This document shows, piece after piece, positions 1 to 6,387 of a DNA stretch of 7,767 nt. Location of the stretch: assembly GCA_964580255.1 (NCBI GenBank), contig CAZOJX010000091.1, positions 1 through 7,767 of the forward strand, written 5' to 3'. The DNA is from HGM12587 sp964580255 (GTDB taxonomy: Bacteria > Bacillota > Clostridia > Lachnospirales > Lachnospiraceae). The notes beneath the pieces were generated by a model, which was not told where the DNA came from, ran no database searches, and saw only the letters and a list, made by a program, of their open reading frames with translations. The first letter of the stretch is position 1. Every line of letters starts with the position of its first letter. The translations under genes and the position numbers were made by a program.

Positions 1-49
1 ACACTAGCCTTCCAAGCTAGATACGTGGGTTCGATTCCCATCACCCGCT
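1..49 (+). tRNA. tRNA-Gly (anticodon UCC), 3' part, cut by the window edge
   Basis: The sequence shows the 3' two thirds of a tRNA. The anticodon stem CTAGC (4-8) pairs with GCTAG (16-20) around the 7-base loop CTTCCAA, putting anticodon TCC at 11-13, which reads the glycine codons GGA and GGG. A 4-base variable region is followed by the T arm, stem GTGGG (25-29) and CCCAT (37-41) with one G-U pair, around loop TTCGATT. The 3' acceptor strand CACCCGC (42-48) and discriminator T49 follow. The expected 5' acceptor strand, GCGGGTG, and the D arm lie outside the window. CCA is not encoded: the discriminator is followed by C and then T's, so CCA must be added by the nucleotidyltransferase, as is common in Clostridia. 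The identity is secure from the anticodon. Confidence 0.95.
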
Positions 50-58
50 CTTTTTGTA

Positions 59-89
59 TCCTAAATCCAGCCGGGTTTAGGATTTTTTT
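59..89 (+). terminator. Rho-independent terminator after tRNA-Gly
   Basis: A 10-bp stem, TCCTAAATCC (59-68) with GGGTTTAGGA (73-82), contains one U-G pair, closes on the 4-base loop AGCC, and is followed at once by seven T's (83-89). It starts 10 bases past the tRNA end, so it should stop tRNA transcription. The radical SAM gene downstream therefore probably needs its own promoter or read-through, but I see no convincing promoter in the 27 bases between. Confidence 0.93.
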
Positions 90-116
90 GTATATCCACA
101 AAATCAAAGGAACGTT

Positions 117-1601
117 ATGGAGAAAAAGAACATGAAGATATTGTTAGCAGCAGTCAATGCAAAGTATATTCATTCCAATCTGGCAGTATATTCTATCAGG
201 GCGAATGCGGGAGAATATCGGGATCAGATCCTTTTGGGAGAATATACCATCAATCAATATGTGGAAGATATTCTGCAGGACATTTATAAAAAGAAGCCGG
301 ATCTGATCGCATTTTCCTGTTATATCTGGAATATCCGTCATGTCAGAGAACTTGTGAGGGAGTTAAGAAAGGTGCTGCCGGAGGTTCCAATCTGGCTGGG
401 AGGACCGGAAGCTTCCTATGATGCGAAGGGATTGCTTGAAAAATATCCGGAGGTGACCGGTGTACTGGTCGGTGAAGGGGAACAGACCTTTTATGAACTG
501 TGCCGTTTTTATGACGGAAAGAGGGCGGATCTGGAATCTATCGAGGGAATTGCCCTCAGAAAAGACGGCGAGGTGCTTGTGAAGCCTCACGCACTGATCC
601 GGGATCTGAGCAGTTTAAAATTTGCCTATGAAGATTTTCAGGATTTTGAGCATAAGATTATTTATTATGAGAGCAGCCGGGGCTGCCCGTTTTCCTGCAG
701 CTACTGCCTTTCCTCGATCGATAAGAGTGTTCGTTTCCGGGATCTTGAGCTTGTGAAGAAAGAACTTCAGATTTTTATTGATGCCAGGGTGCCGCAGGTA
801 AAATTTGTGGATCGAACCTTTAACTGCAAACACAGCCATGCCATGGAAATCTGGCAGTTTATCCTGGAACATGACAATGGAGTGACAAACTTTCATTTTG
901 AAGTGGCGGCAGATCTGATCACAGAAGATGAACTGGAGCTTTTCTCGAAAATGAGAAAGGGACTGATCCAGCTGGAGATTGGTGTACAGTCTACCAATGA
1001 AGACACGATTTGTGAAATCCGCAGAAAAATGGATTTTGAGAAAGTGGCTTCGCTGGTTGGCAGGATTAAGGCCATGGGAAACATTCACCAGCATCTGGAT
1101 CTGATCGCAGGTCTTCCGAATGAAGATTACGAAAGCTTTGCAAGATCTTTTGATGATGTGTTCGCACTTGCGCCGGAACAGCTGCAGTTAGGATTTTTAA
1201 AGGTGCTGAAGGGGTCTTATATGTATGAGAACCGGGAAGCCTACGGATTGGTTTACCGCAGTGAGCCGCCTTATGAAGTGCTGTCGACCGCCTGGGTGAC
1301 TTATGAAGAAATGATTCGCCTAAAAGGGATTGAACAGATGGTGGAGCTATATTATAATAGTCACCAATACGATAAAACCTTGCATGAGGTTTTTAAGGGA
1401 GAAGAAAGTGCCTTCAGATTTTTTGAAAGTCTGGCGGAGGATTACCGGTCCAAAGGATATCATCTGGTGAATCATTCCAGAAAAGAGAAATATTATATTT
1501 TAAAGGACTTTTTGGACAGACGGTATCCGGAAAAGAGTGAAGCATACTGGAACATTTTGAAAGAGGAATTTAATTCCAGAGAAGTAAGGAAGATCCGATA
1601 G
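117..1601 (+). CDS. B12-binding domain radical SAM protein (DUF4080-type)
   Basis: This 494-residue protein has the layout of the B12-dependent radical SAM superfamily. A Rossmann-like cobalamin-binding domain spans about residues 6-140 and includes a WLGGPEASYD segment and a VGEGE turn. The radical SAM domain covers about 180-380, and its [4Fe-4S]-binding CxxxCxxC is seen as C190, C194 and C197 in RGCPFSCSYC. The C-terminal region, about 385-490, fits what I know as DUF4080. The opening residues (ILLAAVNAKYIHSNLAVYS) are typical of that family. It is probably cytoplasmic and uses S-adenosylmethionine with cobalamin, perhaps as a methyltransferase; the substrate is unknown. No DxHxxG cobalamin motif is visible, as in many BchE-like members, so cofactor use is inferred. 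The ATG at 117 has AAAGGAA 4 bases upstream. An in-frame ATG at 132 (residue 6), preceded by GGAG, is an alternative and sits closer to the conserved start. Confidence 0.88.
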   Translation: MEKKNMKILLAAVNAKYIHSNLAVYSIRANAGEYRDQILLGEYTINQYVEDILQDIYKKKPDLIAFSCYIWNIRHVRELVRELRKVLPEVPIWLGGPEASYDAKGLLEKYPEVTGVLVGEGEQTFYELCRFYDGKRADLESIEGIALRKDGEVLVKPHALIRDLSSLKFAYEDFQDFEHKIIYYESSRGCPFSCSYCLSSIDKSVRFRDLELVKKELQIFIDARVPQVKFVDRTFNCKHSHAMEIWQFILEHDNGVTNFHFEVAADLITEDELELFSKMRKGLIQLEIGVQSTNEDTICEIRRKMDFEKVASLVGRIKAMGNIHQHLDLIAGLPNEDYESFARSFDDVFALAPEQLQLGFLKVLKGSYMYENREAYGLVYRSEPPYEVLSTAWVTYEEMIRLKGIEQMVELYYNSHQYDKTLHEVFKGEESAFRFFESLAEDYRSKGYHLVNHSRKEKYYILKDFLDRRYPEKSEAYWNILKEEFNSREVRKIR

Positions 1602-1605
1602 GGTC

Positions 1606-1614
1606 AGGAGGAGG
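1606..1614 (+). promoter_or_regulatory. Strong double Shine-Dalgarno for the small membrane ORF
   Basis: AGGAGGAGG holds two overlapping full AGGAGG motifs, at 1606-1611 and 1609-1614. They lie 5 bases before ATG 1617 and 5 bases before ATG 1620 respectively, and the second lies 8 bases before ATG 1623. There is no other reason for such a site directly after the upstream stop codon, so it is the main evidence that the short reading frame behind it is translated. Confidence 0.8.
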
Positions 1615-1616
1615 AA

Positions 1617-1724
1617 ATGATGATGAATTTTAACAATCCGAAAACGAAACGTGTGATCGCAGGAGTGATTTCAGCTCTTTTGGTGATCACTATGCTGCTG
1701 CCGCTGATCGCATCTGCACTGTAG
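1617..1724 (+). CDS. Small single-span membrane protein, 33-35 residues, function unknown
   Basis: This short frame starts 15 bases after the radical SAM stop codon and ends in TAG. Three consecutive ATG codons (1617, 1620, 1623) are possible starts, giving 35, 34 or 33 residues; the double AGGAGG upstream fits the second or third best. After the polar start NFNNPKTKR comes one hydrophobic stretch, about residues 13-35, running to the C-terminus. The basic N-terminus should stay inside the cell with the C-terminus at the outer face. It is too short and lacks a mature domain to be an exported enzyme, although ASA near the end could mimic a signal peptidase site. The plan (short basic head, one span, about 31-35 residues) resembles Prli42/DUF4044-type small proteins of Firmicutes, but I cannot show homology. 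It probably shares the transcript of the radical SAM gene, since the next promoter lies downstream of it. Confidence 0.72.
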   Translation: MMMNFNNPKTKRVIAGVISALLVITMLLPLIASAL

Positions 1725-1734
1725 GTGTGATCGA

Positions 1735-1763
1735 TTGAATGTTTTACCGGATTATGGTATAAT
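1735..1763 (+). promoter_or_regulatory. Sigma-A promoter of the VanW operon
   Basis: TTGAAT (1735-1740) and a perfect TATAAT (1758-1763) are separated by exactly 17 bp. TG at 1755-1756 gives an extended -10 (TGGTATAAT). Transcription should start near 1770, leaving a leader of roughly 30 bases before the GTG at 1801, too short for a riboswitch. This is the clearest promoter in the window, and I found no other before the end of the hydrolase gene. Confidence 0.85.
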
Positions 1764-1787
1764 AATGGCTTACGAAGGGCGTTCTTT

Positions 1788-1794
1788 AAGGAGG
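1788..1794 (+). promoter_or_regulatory. Shine-Dalgarno that selects the GTG start of the VanW gene
   Basis: AAGGAGG lies 6 bases before GTG 1801. An ATG at 1799-1801 overlaps this GTG in another frame, but it is followed directly by TGA and could encode only one residue. The GTG opens the frame with the signal peptide, so it is the real start. Confidence 0.85.
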
Positions 1795-1800
1795 TAAAAT

Positions 1801-3222
1801 GTGAAAAAAAGATTAGTATCAGGGCTTCTGTTTTCTTTGATGGCGGGAATCCTGTGTGCAGGAATGACTGCCGATGCAAAAACCACCAGTCAGAAGATCG
1901 AGATGGGTGTTTATGCGGAGGAAGTAGATCTTTCGGGAATGACAAAGGAAGAAGCCAAAGAGGCGATCACCACTTATGTGGAAGAAAAAGCAGATGAAAA
2001 GATCACATTGACTATCGGTGAAGAAGAACTGGAGGTTTCCAGAGAAAGCCTGGGTGTGAAGTGGACAAATGAGGAAATCCTTGATGAGGCACTGGGACTT
2101 GGAAAAAGCGGGAATCTGATCCGGCGATATAAAGCCAGAAAGGATCTGCAGTTTAACAATCAGGTATATGCGCTGAAATATACCGGTGATGAGGAACTGA
2201 TCCAGACCGTTGTCTCTGAAAAATGTACAAAATATAACAAAAAAGCAACCAATGTGGGCTTGAAAAAGACATCTTCCGGTTTTGAAGTGGTAGAAGGAAA
2301 GCAGGGTGTTGTGGTAGATGAAACGGCTGCAGCAGGAAAGATCTTAAGATTTCTGGAAGAAGAATATGATCCGGAACATACCCGGCTGGAAGTTCCGACC
2401 ATGATCAGCGAACCGATCGGAAGTGCGGAAGAACTTGCTAAGGTAAAAGATCTTCTGGGCTCCTTTAAGACATCATTTAAGACGTCCAGCGCAGACCGTT
2501 CTAAAAATGTGAAAACCGGTGCGGGTCATATTGACGGAACTGTACTTTATCCGGGAGAGACCTTTTCTACTTATGAATACGTTAATCCGTTTACTGAGGA
2601 AAATGGCTACGCAATGGCAGGTTCTTATTTGAACGGAAAAGTGGTAGACAGTCTTGGAGGAGGAATCTGCCAGGTGTCCTCTACCTTATATAATGCCGTT
2701 TTACAGGCAGAGCTGGAGATTGTTGAGCGTTCCCCTCATTCTATGATGGTAAACTATGTGCAGGCCTCAGCGGACGCTGCCATTGCAGGTACTTATAAGG
2801 ATCTGAAGTTTAAAAATAATTTAGACACTCCGATCTATATTGAAGGCTATACAACAGAAGATAAACAGATCGTGTTCAACATTTACGGTCAGGAAACCCG
2901 GCCGGCAGGAAGAACGATCAAATATACAAATAAAGTACTGGAAAGCATTCCGGCGGTAACGCAGCTGGTAGCAGATCCGGCACAGGGCATCGGATACCGT
3001 CTGGTGGAAAGCGGACATAACGGCTGTCGTGCAGAACTTTACAAGGAAGTTTACATTGACGGAAAGCTTATCAGCAGTGAACGGGTAAATAAGAGTAATT
3101 ATCAGGTGTCCAATCGTACCGTTTATTACGGAATCAACGGGGATCCGGCGGTGTCAGCACGGCTGCAGAGCTGTATTGCGGCAGGCGACGAAGCGGGAGC
3201 CAATGCATTACTTGGAATTTAG
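1801..3222 (+). CDS. Secreted VanW family protein with PG_binding_4-like repeats
   Basis: This 473-residue protein begins with a signal peptide: basic MKKR, a hydrophobic core to about residue 22, and a likely cleavage site ADA after residue 26. Two similar regions follow (about 35-115 and 125-210). The first holds the VDLSGMTKEEAKEA segment typical of the PG_binding_4 family often found beside VanW. The VanW domain covers about 235-355, with DGTVLYPGETFSTYE and the hallmark LGGGICQVSSTLYNA around residues 285-299 (C290). The last 100 residues form a less familiar tail. VanW is named after an accessory gene of some vancomycin clusters, but the family is widespread in Firmicutes and its reaction is not established. 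No vanR, vanS, vanH, vanA or vanX lies nearby, so resistance should not be inferred. A role at the cell wall is inferred from secretion and the repeats. It is the first gene after the 1735-1763 promoter and ends 8 bases before the next gene. Confidence 0.9.
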   Translation: MKKRLVSGLLFSLMAGILCAGMTADAKTTSQKIEMGVYAEEVDLSGMTKEEAKEAITTYVEEKADEKITLTIGEEELEVSRESLGVKWTNEEILDEALGLGKSGNLIRRYKARKDLQFNNQVYALKYTGDEELIQTVVSEKCTKYNKKATNVGLKKTSSGFEVVEGKQGVVVDETAAAGKILRFLEEEYDPEHTRLEVPTMISEPIGSAEELAKVKDLLGSFKTSFKTSSADRSKNVKTGAGHIDGTVLYPGETFSTYEYVNPFTEENGYAMAGSYLNGKVVDSLGGGICQVSSTLYNAVLQAELEIVERSPHSMMVNYVQASADAAIAGTYKDLKFKNNLDTPIYIEGYTTEDKQIVFNIYGQETRPAGRTIKYTNKVLESIPAVTQLVADPAQGIGYRLVESGHNGCRAELYKEVYIDGKLISSERVNKSNYQVSNRTVYYGINGDPAVSARLQSCIAAGDEAGANALLGI

Positions 3223-3230
3223 GAGAATTT

Positions 3231-4217
3231 ATGAAGGTTGGGAAAATTTCAGAAGTCGCATTAAAGCGAGCTGTATTGAAACAACTGCATACAAAGCGTG
3301 AGGAGGTTTTGTTTGGCGGAGCAGTCGGAGAAGACTGTGCAGCGGTCAAAACGGAGAAAGGAAAGGCAATGGTCCTGTCCTCCAATCCGGTGATCGGAAC
3401 CGGAAAGCTTCAGGGCGCACTGGCGATTTGTTCGGCGGTCAATAATCTGGCAGCCTCCGGTGCGGAAGCCATCGGTGTGATGATCACACTGCTTCTTCCG
3501 GAAGGCTTTCAGGAAAGCCGGCTGACGGAGCTGTCAAATGAGATCGATAGAGTATGTCAGGAACTTCAGATTGAGGTTATGGGAGGACATACCGAAGTGA
3601 CCACCGCTGTTTTGGAACCGGTATTTTCGGTCGTGGCGGTTGGAAAAGCAGAAGAAAACCATCTGCTTCGTGCAAAAGATGCAAAAGCAGGTCAGGATAT
3701 TGTCATGAGCAAATGGATCGGCATGGAAGGCTCTGTGGCGATCGCGGCGGCGAAGGAAGGAGAACTGAAAGAACGTTTTCCGAAGGCAATGATCGATCAG
3801 ATCAAGGCGATGCTGCCAAACTGCTGTGCTGCGGCGGAGGCCGCACTGGCCCTTAAGTCTGGCGTGAGTGCAATGCATGACGTTTCATCGGGAGGAATCT
3901 ATGGTGCTCTCTATGAACTGTCAGAAGCTGCTGGCGTCGGACTGGAAATCGATTTAAGGGCGATTCCGATTAAACAGGAAACAGTGGAAATTTGCGAATA
4001 CCTGGGGTTAAATCCCTATTACTTAAAATCCGGTGGCAGCATGCTGATGGTGTGCGACCATGGACAGGAACTGGTGCGGATTCTTGAAAAAGAAGGAATT
4101 CACGCAGCAGTGATCGGAAAAACGACTTCGGAAAGATCCAAAGCAGTGATCAACGAAGGCGAGGTTTCTTATTTGGAACGTCCAAAGGCAGACGAACTGT
4201 TGAAGGTAACTAAGTAA
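3231..4217 (+). CDS. AIR synthase-related protein (HypE/PurM/ThiL superfamily)
   Basis: This 328-residue protein has the two-part layout of the PurM/HypE/SelD/ThiL superfamily, whose members use ATP to activate a substrate. The N-terminal domain (about 1-150) shows FGGAVGEDCAAV (28-38), a SNPVIGT segment in the metal/phosphate-binding position, the NNLAASGAEAIGV helix and MGGHTEVT (117-124). The C-terminal domain shows MHDVSSGGIYGAL (215-227) and YLKSGGSMLM near 264-273. HypE is the nearest well-known relative, but true HypE ends in a short tail with a terminal cysteine (PRIC-like) that carries the carbamoyl or cyano group. This protein ends in DELLKVTK with no cysteine, and no hydrogenase genes are visible. 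Substrate and product are therefore unknown. AGGAG at 3221-3225 overlaps the stop codon of the VanW gene, which supports cotranscription and possibly translational coupling. Confidence 0.85.
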   Translation: MKVGKISEVALKRAVLKQLHTKREEVLFGGAVGEDCAAVKTEKGKAMVLSSNPVIGTGKLQGALAICSAVNNLAASGAEAIGVMITLLLPEGFQESRLTELSNEIDRVCQELQIEVMGGHTEVTTAVLEPVFSVVAVGKAEENHLLRAKDAKAGQDIVMSKWIGMEGSVAIAAAKEGELKERFPKAMIDQIKAMLPNCCAAAEAALALKSGVSAMHDVSSGGIYGALYELSEAAGVGLEIDLRAIPIKQETVEICEYLGLNPYYLKSGGSMLMVCDHGQELVRILEKEGIHAAVIGKTTSERSKAVINEGEVSYLERPKADELLKVTK

Positions 4218-4230
4218 GGAGAATGGGACA

Positions 4231-4713
4231 ATGAGAGAAAAAATTTTAACTTATATTGAAAAAAACAGCCGTGTCAGCTTAAAGGATCTGGCAATCCTTC
4301 TGGGAACAGACGAGGTGACTGTAGCAAATGAGATCGCAGAAATGGAAAAAGAAAACATTATCTGCGGATATCATACCCTGATCGACTGGGACAAAACAAC
4401 AGAGGAAAAGGTAACGGCACTGATTGAAGTGAAGGTAACTCCGCAGAGAGGACAGGGCTTCGATAAGATTGCAGAAAGACTTTACAATTATCCGGAAGTA
4501 GACTGTGTTTACCTGGTATCCGGCGGTTATGATTTTATGGTCATGATCGAAGGAAAAACCATGAGAAGCGTTGCACAGTTTGTTTCTGATAAGCTTTCGC
4601 CGCAGGAATGTGTCTTAAGTACAGCAACTCATTTTATTTTGAAAAAATACAAGGATCACGGTTCAGTGATGGTTCGCGGTTCCCATGATGAAAGACAGTT
4701 GGTGACATTATGA
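4231..4713 (+). CDS. Lrp/AsnC family transcriptional regulator
   Basis: This 160-residue protein matches the usual Lrp/AsnC length and order. An N-terminal winged helix-turn-helix covers about residues 1-50 (EKNSRVSLKDLAILLGTDEV, then a recognition helix), and a linker with GYHTLIDWDK follows. The C-terminal RAM/AsnC ligand-binding domain spans about 63-142, with the conserved turn SGGYDFMVMIEG at 97-108. Such proteins form dimers to octamers and respond to amino acids. AAGGAG at 4216-4221 lies 9 bases before the start. The stop overlaps the next gene's start as ATGA, so regulator and aminotransferase are translationally linked. The likely, unproven, role is control of this aminotransferase or of its amino-acid pathway. 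I see no clear operator next to the gene, and its own expression probably comes from the promoter before the VanW gene. Confidence 0.93.
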   Translation: MREKILTYIEKNSRVSLKDLAILLGTDEVTVANEIAEMEKENIICGYHTLIDWDKTTEEKVTALIEVKVTPQRGQGFDKIAERLYNYPEVDCVYLVSGGYDFMVMIEGKTMRSVAQFVSDKLSPQECVLSTATHFILKKYKDHGSVMVRGSHDERQLVTL

Positions 4714-5882
4714 GAAATCCATTATCCAAAACAATCGTAGACATCAAACCGTCCGGAATCCGGAAGTTTTTTGATGTGGTCAGTGAAATGAAAGATGCGA
4801 TCTCTCTCGGCGTTGGAGAACCGGATTTTGACACTCCATGGCATATCCGTGACGAGGGAATCTATTCTCTGGAAAAAGGACGTACCTTCTATACCTCCAA
4901 TGCAGGTCTGATGGAATTAAAAGAGGAAATCAGCCACTATCTGGAGAGAAGATGTCAGGTACATTATAATCCAAAAAATGAGATCATCGTGACCGTCGGA
5001 GGCAGTGAAGGCATTGATATTGCTATGCGTGCCATGCTGGATCCGGGAGATGAGGTGCTCATTCCCCAGCCAAGCTATGTCTCTTACGAACCATGCTGCC
5101 GACTGGCAGGAGGGGTGCCGGTAATCATTGAATTAAAAGCTGAAGATGAATTCCGTCTGACAAAACAGCAGCTTTTAGATGCCATCACGGAAAAAACAAA
5201 GATTTTGGTTCTTCCGTTCCCGAACAATCCGACAGGAGCGATCATGGAAAAGGACGATCTGGAAGCGATTGCAGAGGTTGTCATTGAAAAAGATATTTTT
5301 GTGCTTTCTGATGAGATCTATTCTGAACTTTCCTATAAGGGAGATCATGTATCCATTACCAGCATTCCTGGCATGAAGGAGAGAACGATCCTGATCAATG
5401 GATTTTCCAAGGCATACGCCATGACCGGCTGGAGACTGGGTTACACCTGCGGACCGAAGGAGATCATTGAGCAGATGCTGAAGATTCACCAGTTTGCGAT
5501 CATGTGTGCGCCGACCACCAGTCAGTATGCAGCAGTGGAAGCCATGAGAAATGGTGATGAAGATGTTGCGAAGATGCGGGAGGCATACAATCAGAGAAGA
5601 AGATATCTGATGCACGCATTTCAGGAAATGGGACTGGAATGCTTTGAACCATTTGGAGCATTTTATGTATTTCCGTGTATCAAAGAATTTGGCATGACCA
5701 GCGAAGAATTTGCCACGAGATTTTTAGAGGAAGAAAAAGTAGCAGTTGTCCCGGGAACCGCTTTTGGAGACTGCGGAGAAGGCTATTTGAGAATTTCGTA
5801 TGCTTATTCACTGGAAAATTTAAAGGAAGCCTTAAGCCGTATGGCACGTTTTATCGAAGGCTTGCGTAAGGAGCAGAAATAA
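4710..5882 (+). CDS. Pyridoxal phosphate-dependent aminotransferase, class I/II
   Basis: This 390-residue enzyme is a complete fold-type I aminotransferase of the AspC/PatA type. Visible landmarks are the phosphate-side loop GGSEGI (97-102), FPNNPTGA with N173 and P174, SDEIY with the pyridine-binding D201, the Schiff-base lysine K234 in NGFSKAYAMTGWRLGY, and R361 in YLRISYAY, which holds the substrate carboxylate. It transfers an amino group between an amino acid and a 2-oxo acid in the cytoplasm. The substrate cannot be read from the motifs; aspartate, alanine, aromatic amino acids or N-acetyl-diaminopimelate are all possible for this family. The start is fixed by the ATGA overlap with the Lrp gene, whose 3' end supplies the translation context. 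TAA is followed with no gap by the trmL ATG. Nothing in it looks truncated or foreign. Confidence 0.93.
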   Translation: MRNPLSKTIVDIKPSGIRKFFDVVSEMKDAISLGVGEPDFDTPWHIRDEGIYSLEKGRTFYTSNAGLMELKEEISHYLERRCQVHYNPKNEIIVTVGGSEGIDIAMRAMLDPGDEVLIPQPSYVSYEPCCRLAGGVPVIIELKAEDEFRLTKQQLLDAITEKTKILVLPFPNNPTGAIMEKDDLEAIAEVVIEKDIFVLSDEIYSELSYKGDHVSITSIPGMKERTILINGFSKAYAMTGWRLGYTCGPKEIIEQMLKIHQFAIMCAPTTSQYAAVEAMRNGDEDVAKMREAYNQRRRYLMHAFQEMGLECFEPFGAFYVFPCIKEFGMTSEEFATRFLEEEKVAVVPGTAFGDCGEGYLRISYAYSLENLKEALSRMARFIEGLRKEQK

Positions 5883-6377
5883 ATGGCATTGAACATTGTA
5901 CTTTTTGAACCGGAAATTCCGGCAAATACGGGCAATATCGGAAGAACCTGCGTGGCAACCGGCACAAAACTCCATTTGATCGAGCCTTTGGGCTTTCGTT
6001 TGGATGAAAAATCGGTGCGTCGTGCGGGAATGGACTACTGGGAACATTTAGATGTGACCAGATACATAGATTTTGAGGATTTTATGGAGAAAAATCCTGA
6101 TGCGAAGATTTATATGGCAACGACCAAGGGACAGCATGTTTATACGGAGGTCAGTTATGAACCGGACTGTTATATCATGTTCGGAAAGGAAAGCGGAGGA
6201 ATTCCGGAAGAAATCCTGGTGAAGAATCCGGATCGCTGTATCCGCATTCCGATGCTGAGTGAGATCCGTTCTCTGAATCTGTCAAATTCTGTAGCAGTGG
6301 TGCTTTATGAAGCACTTCGCCAGAATGAGTTCAGTCATATGAAACTGGCAGGCCAGTTAACAAAATACGAATGGTAA
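5883..6377 (+). CDS. trmL: tRNA (cytidine(34)-2'-O)-methyltransferase TrmL
   Basis: This 164-residue protein is a SPOUT (knotted) methyltransferase of the TrmL/YibK group, close to the roughly 157 residues of the E. coli enzyme. TrmL transfers a methyl group from S-adenosylmethionine to the 2'-OH of nucleotide 34 (C or cmnm5U) in certain leucine tRNAs. All three family motifs are present: LFEPEIPANTGNIGRTC (7-23), FGKESGGIPEE (100-110), and IPMLSEIRSLNLSNSVAV (122-139), which forms the knot and binds the cofactor. The ATG directly follows the aminotransferase stop, and AAGGAG at 5868-5873 lies inside the end of that gene, 9 bases upstream. This placement points to translational coupling. The first annotated residues (MALNIVLFEPEIP) match the family start. 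Confidence 0.93.
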   Translation: MALNIVLFEPEIPANTGNIGRTCVATGTKLHLIEPLGFRLDEKSVRRAGMDYWEHLDVTRYIDFEDFMEKNPDAKIYMATTKGQHVYTEVSYEPDCYIMFGKESGGIPEEILVKNPDRCIRIPMLSEIRSLNLSNSVAVVLYEALRQNEFSHMKLAGQLTKYEW

Positions 6378-6387
6378 AGGGTTACTT

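Noticed and set aside
90..116. Promoter for the radical SAM gene between the terminator and its start
   Set aside because: TATATC-like bases occur, but the matching -35 position falls within the terminator hairpin and does not resemble TTGACA.
615..1094. Antisense frame of 159 codons inside the radical SAM gene
   Set aside because: It lies opposite the CxxxCxxC-bearing core, and nothing in it resembles a known protein.
1604..1945. Antisense frame of 113 codons across the small ORF and the VanW promoter
   Set aside because: It has no convincing ribosome binding site or recognisable domain, and it runs against a clear promoter, two strong ribosome binding sites and a signal peptide on the + strand.
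1801..3222. Vancomycin resistance gene
   Set aside because: Only a VanW domain is present. The essential resistance enzymes and the two-component system are absent, and VanW proteins are common in sensitive Firmicutes.
3231..4217. Hydrogenase maturation factor HypE
   Set aside because: The terminal cysteine required for HypE chemistry is missing and no hyp or hydrogenase gene is nearby.
4223..4234. Three-codon leader frame (ATG GGA CAA TGA) overlapping the Lrp start
   Set aside because: The AAGGAG site ends only one base before this ATG, too close for initiation, while it is well placed for ATG 4231.
5175..5615. Antisense frame of 146 codons inside the aminotransferase gene
   Set aside because: It lies opposite the catalytic lysine region and lacks a ribosome binding site or domain.
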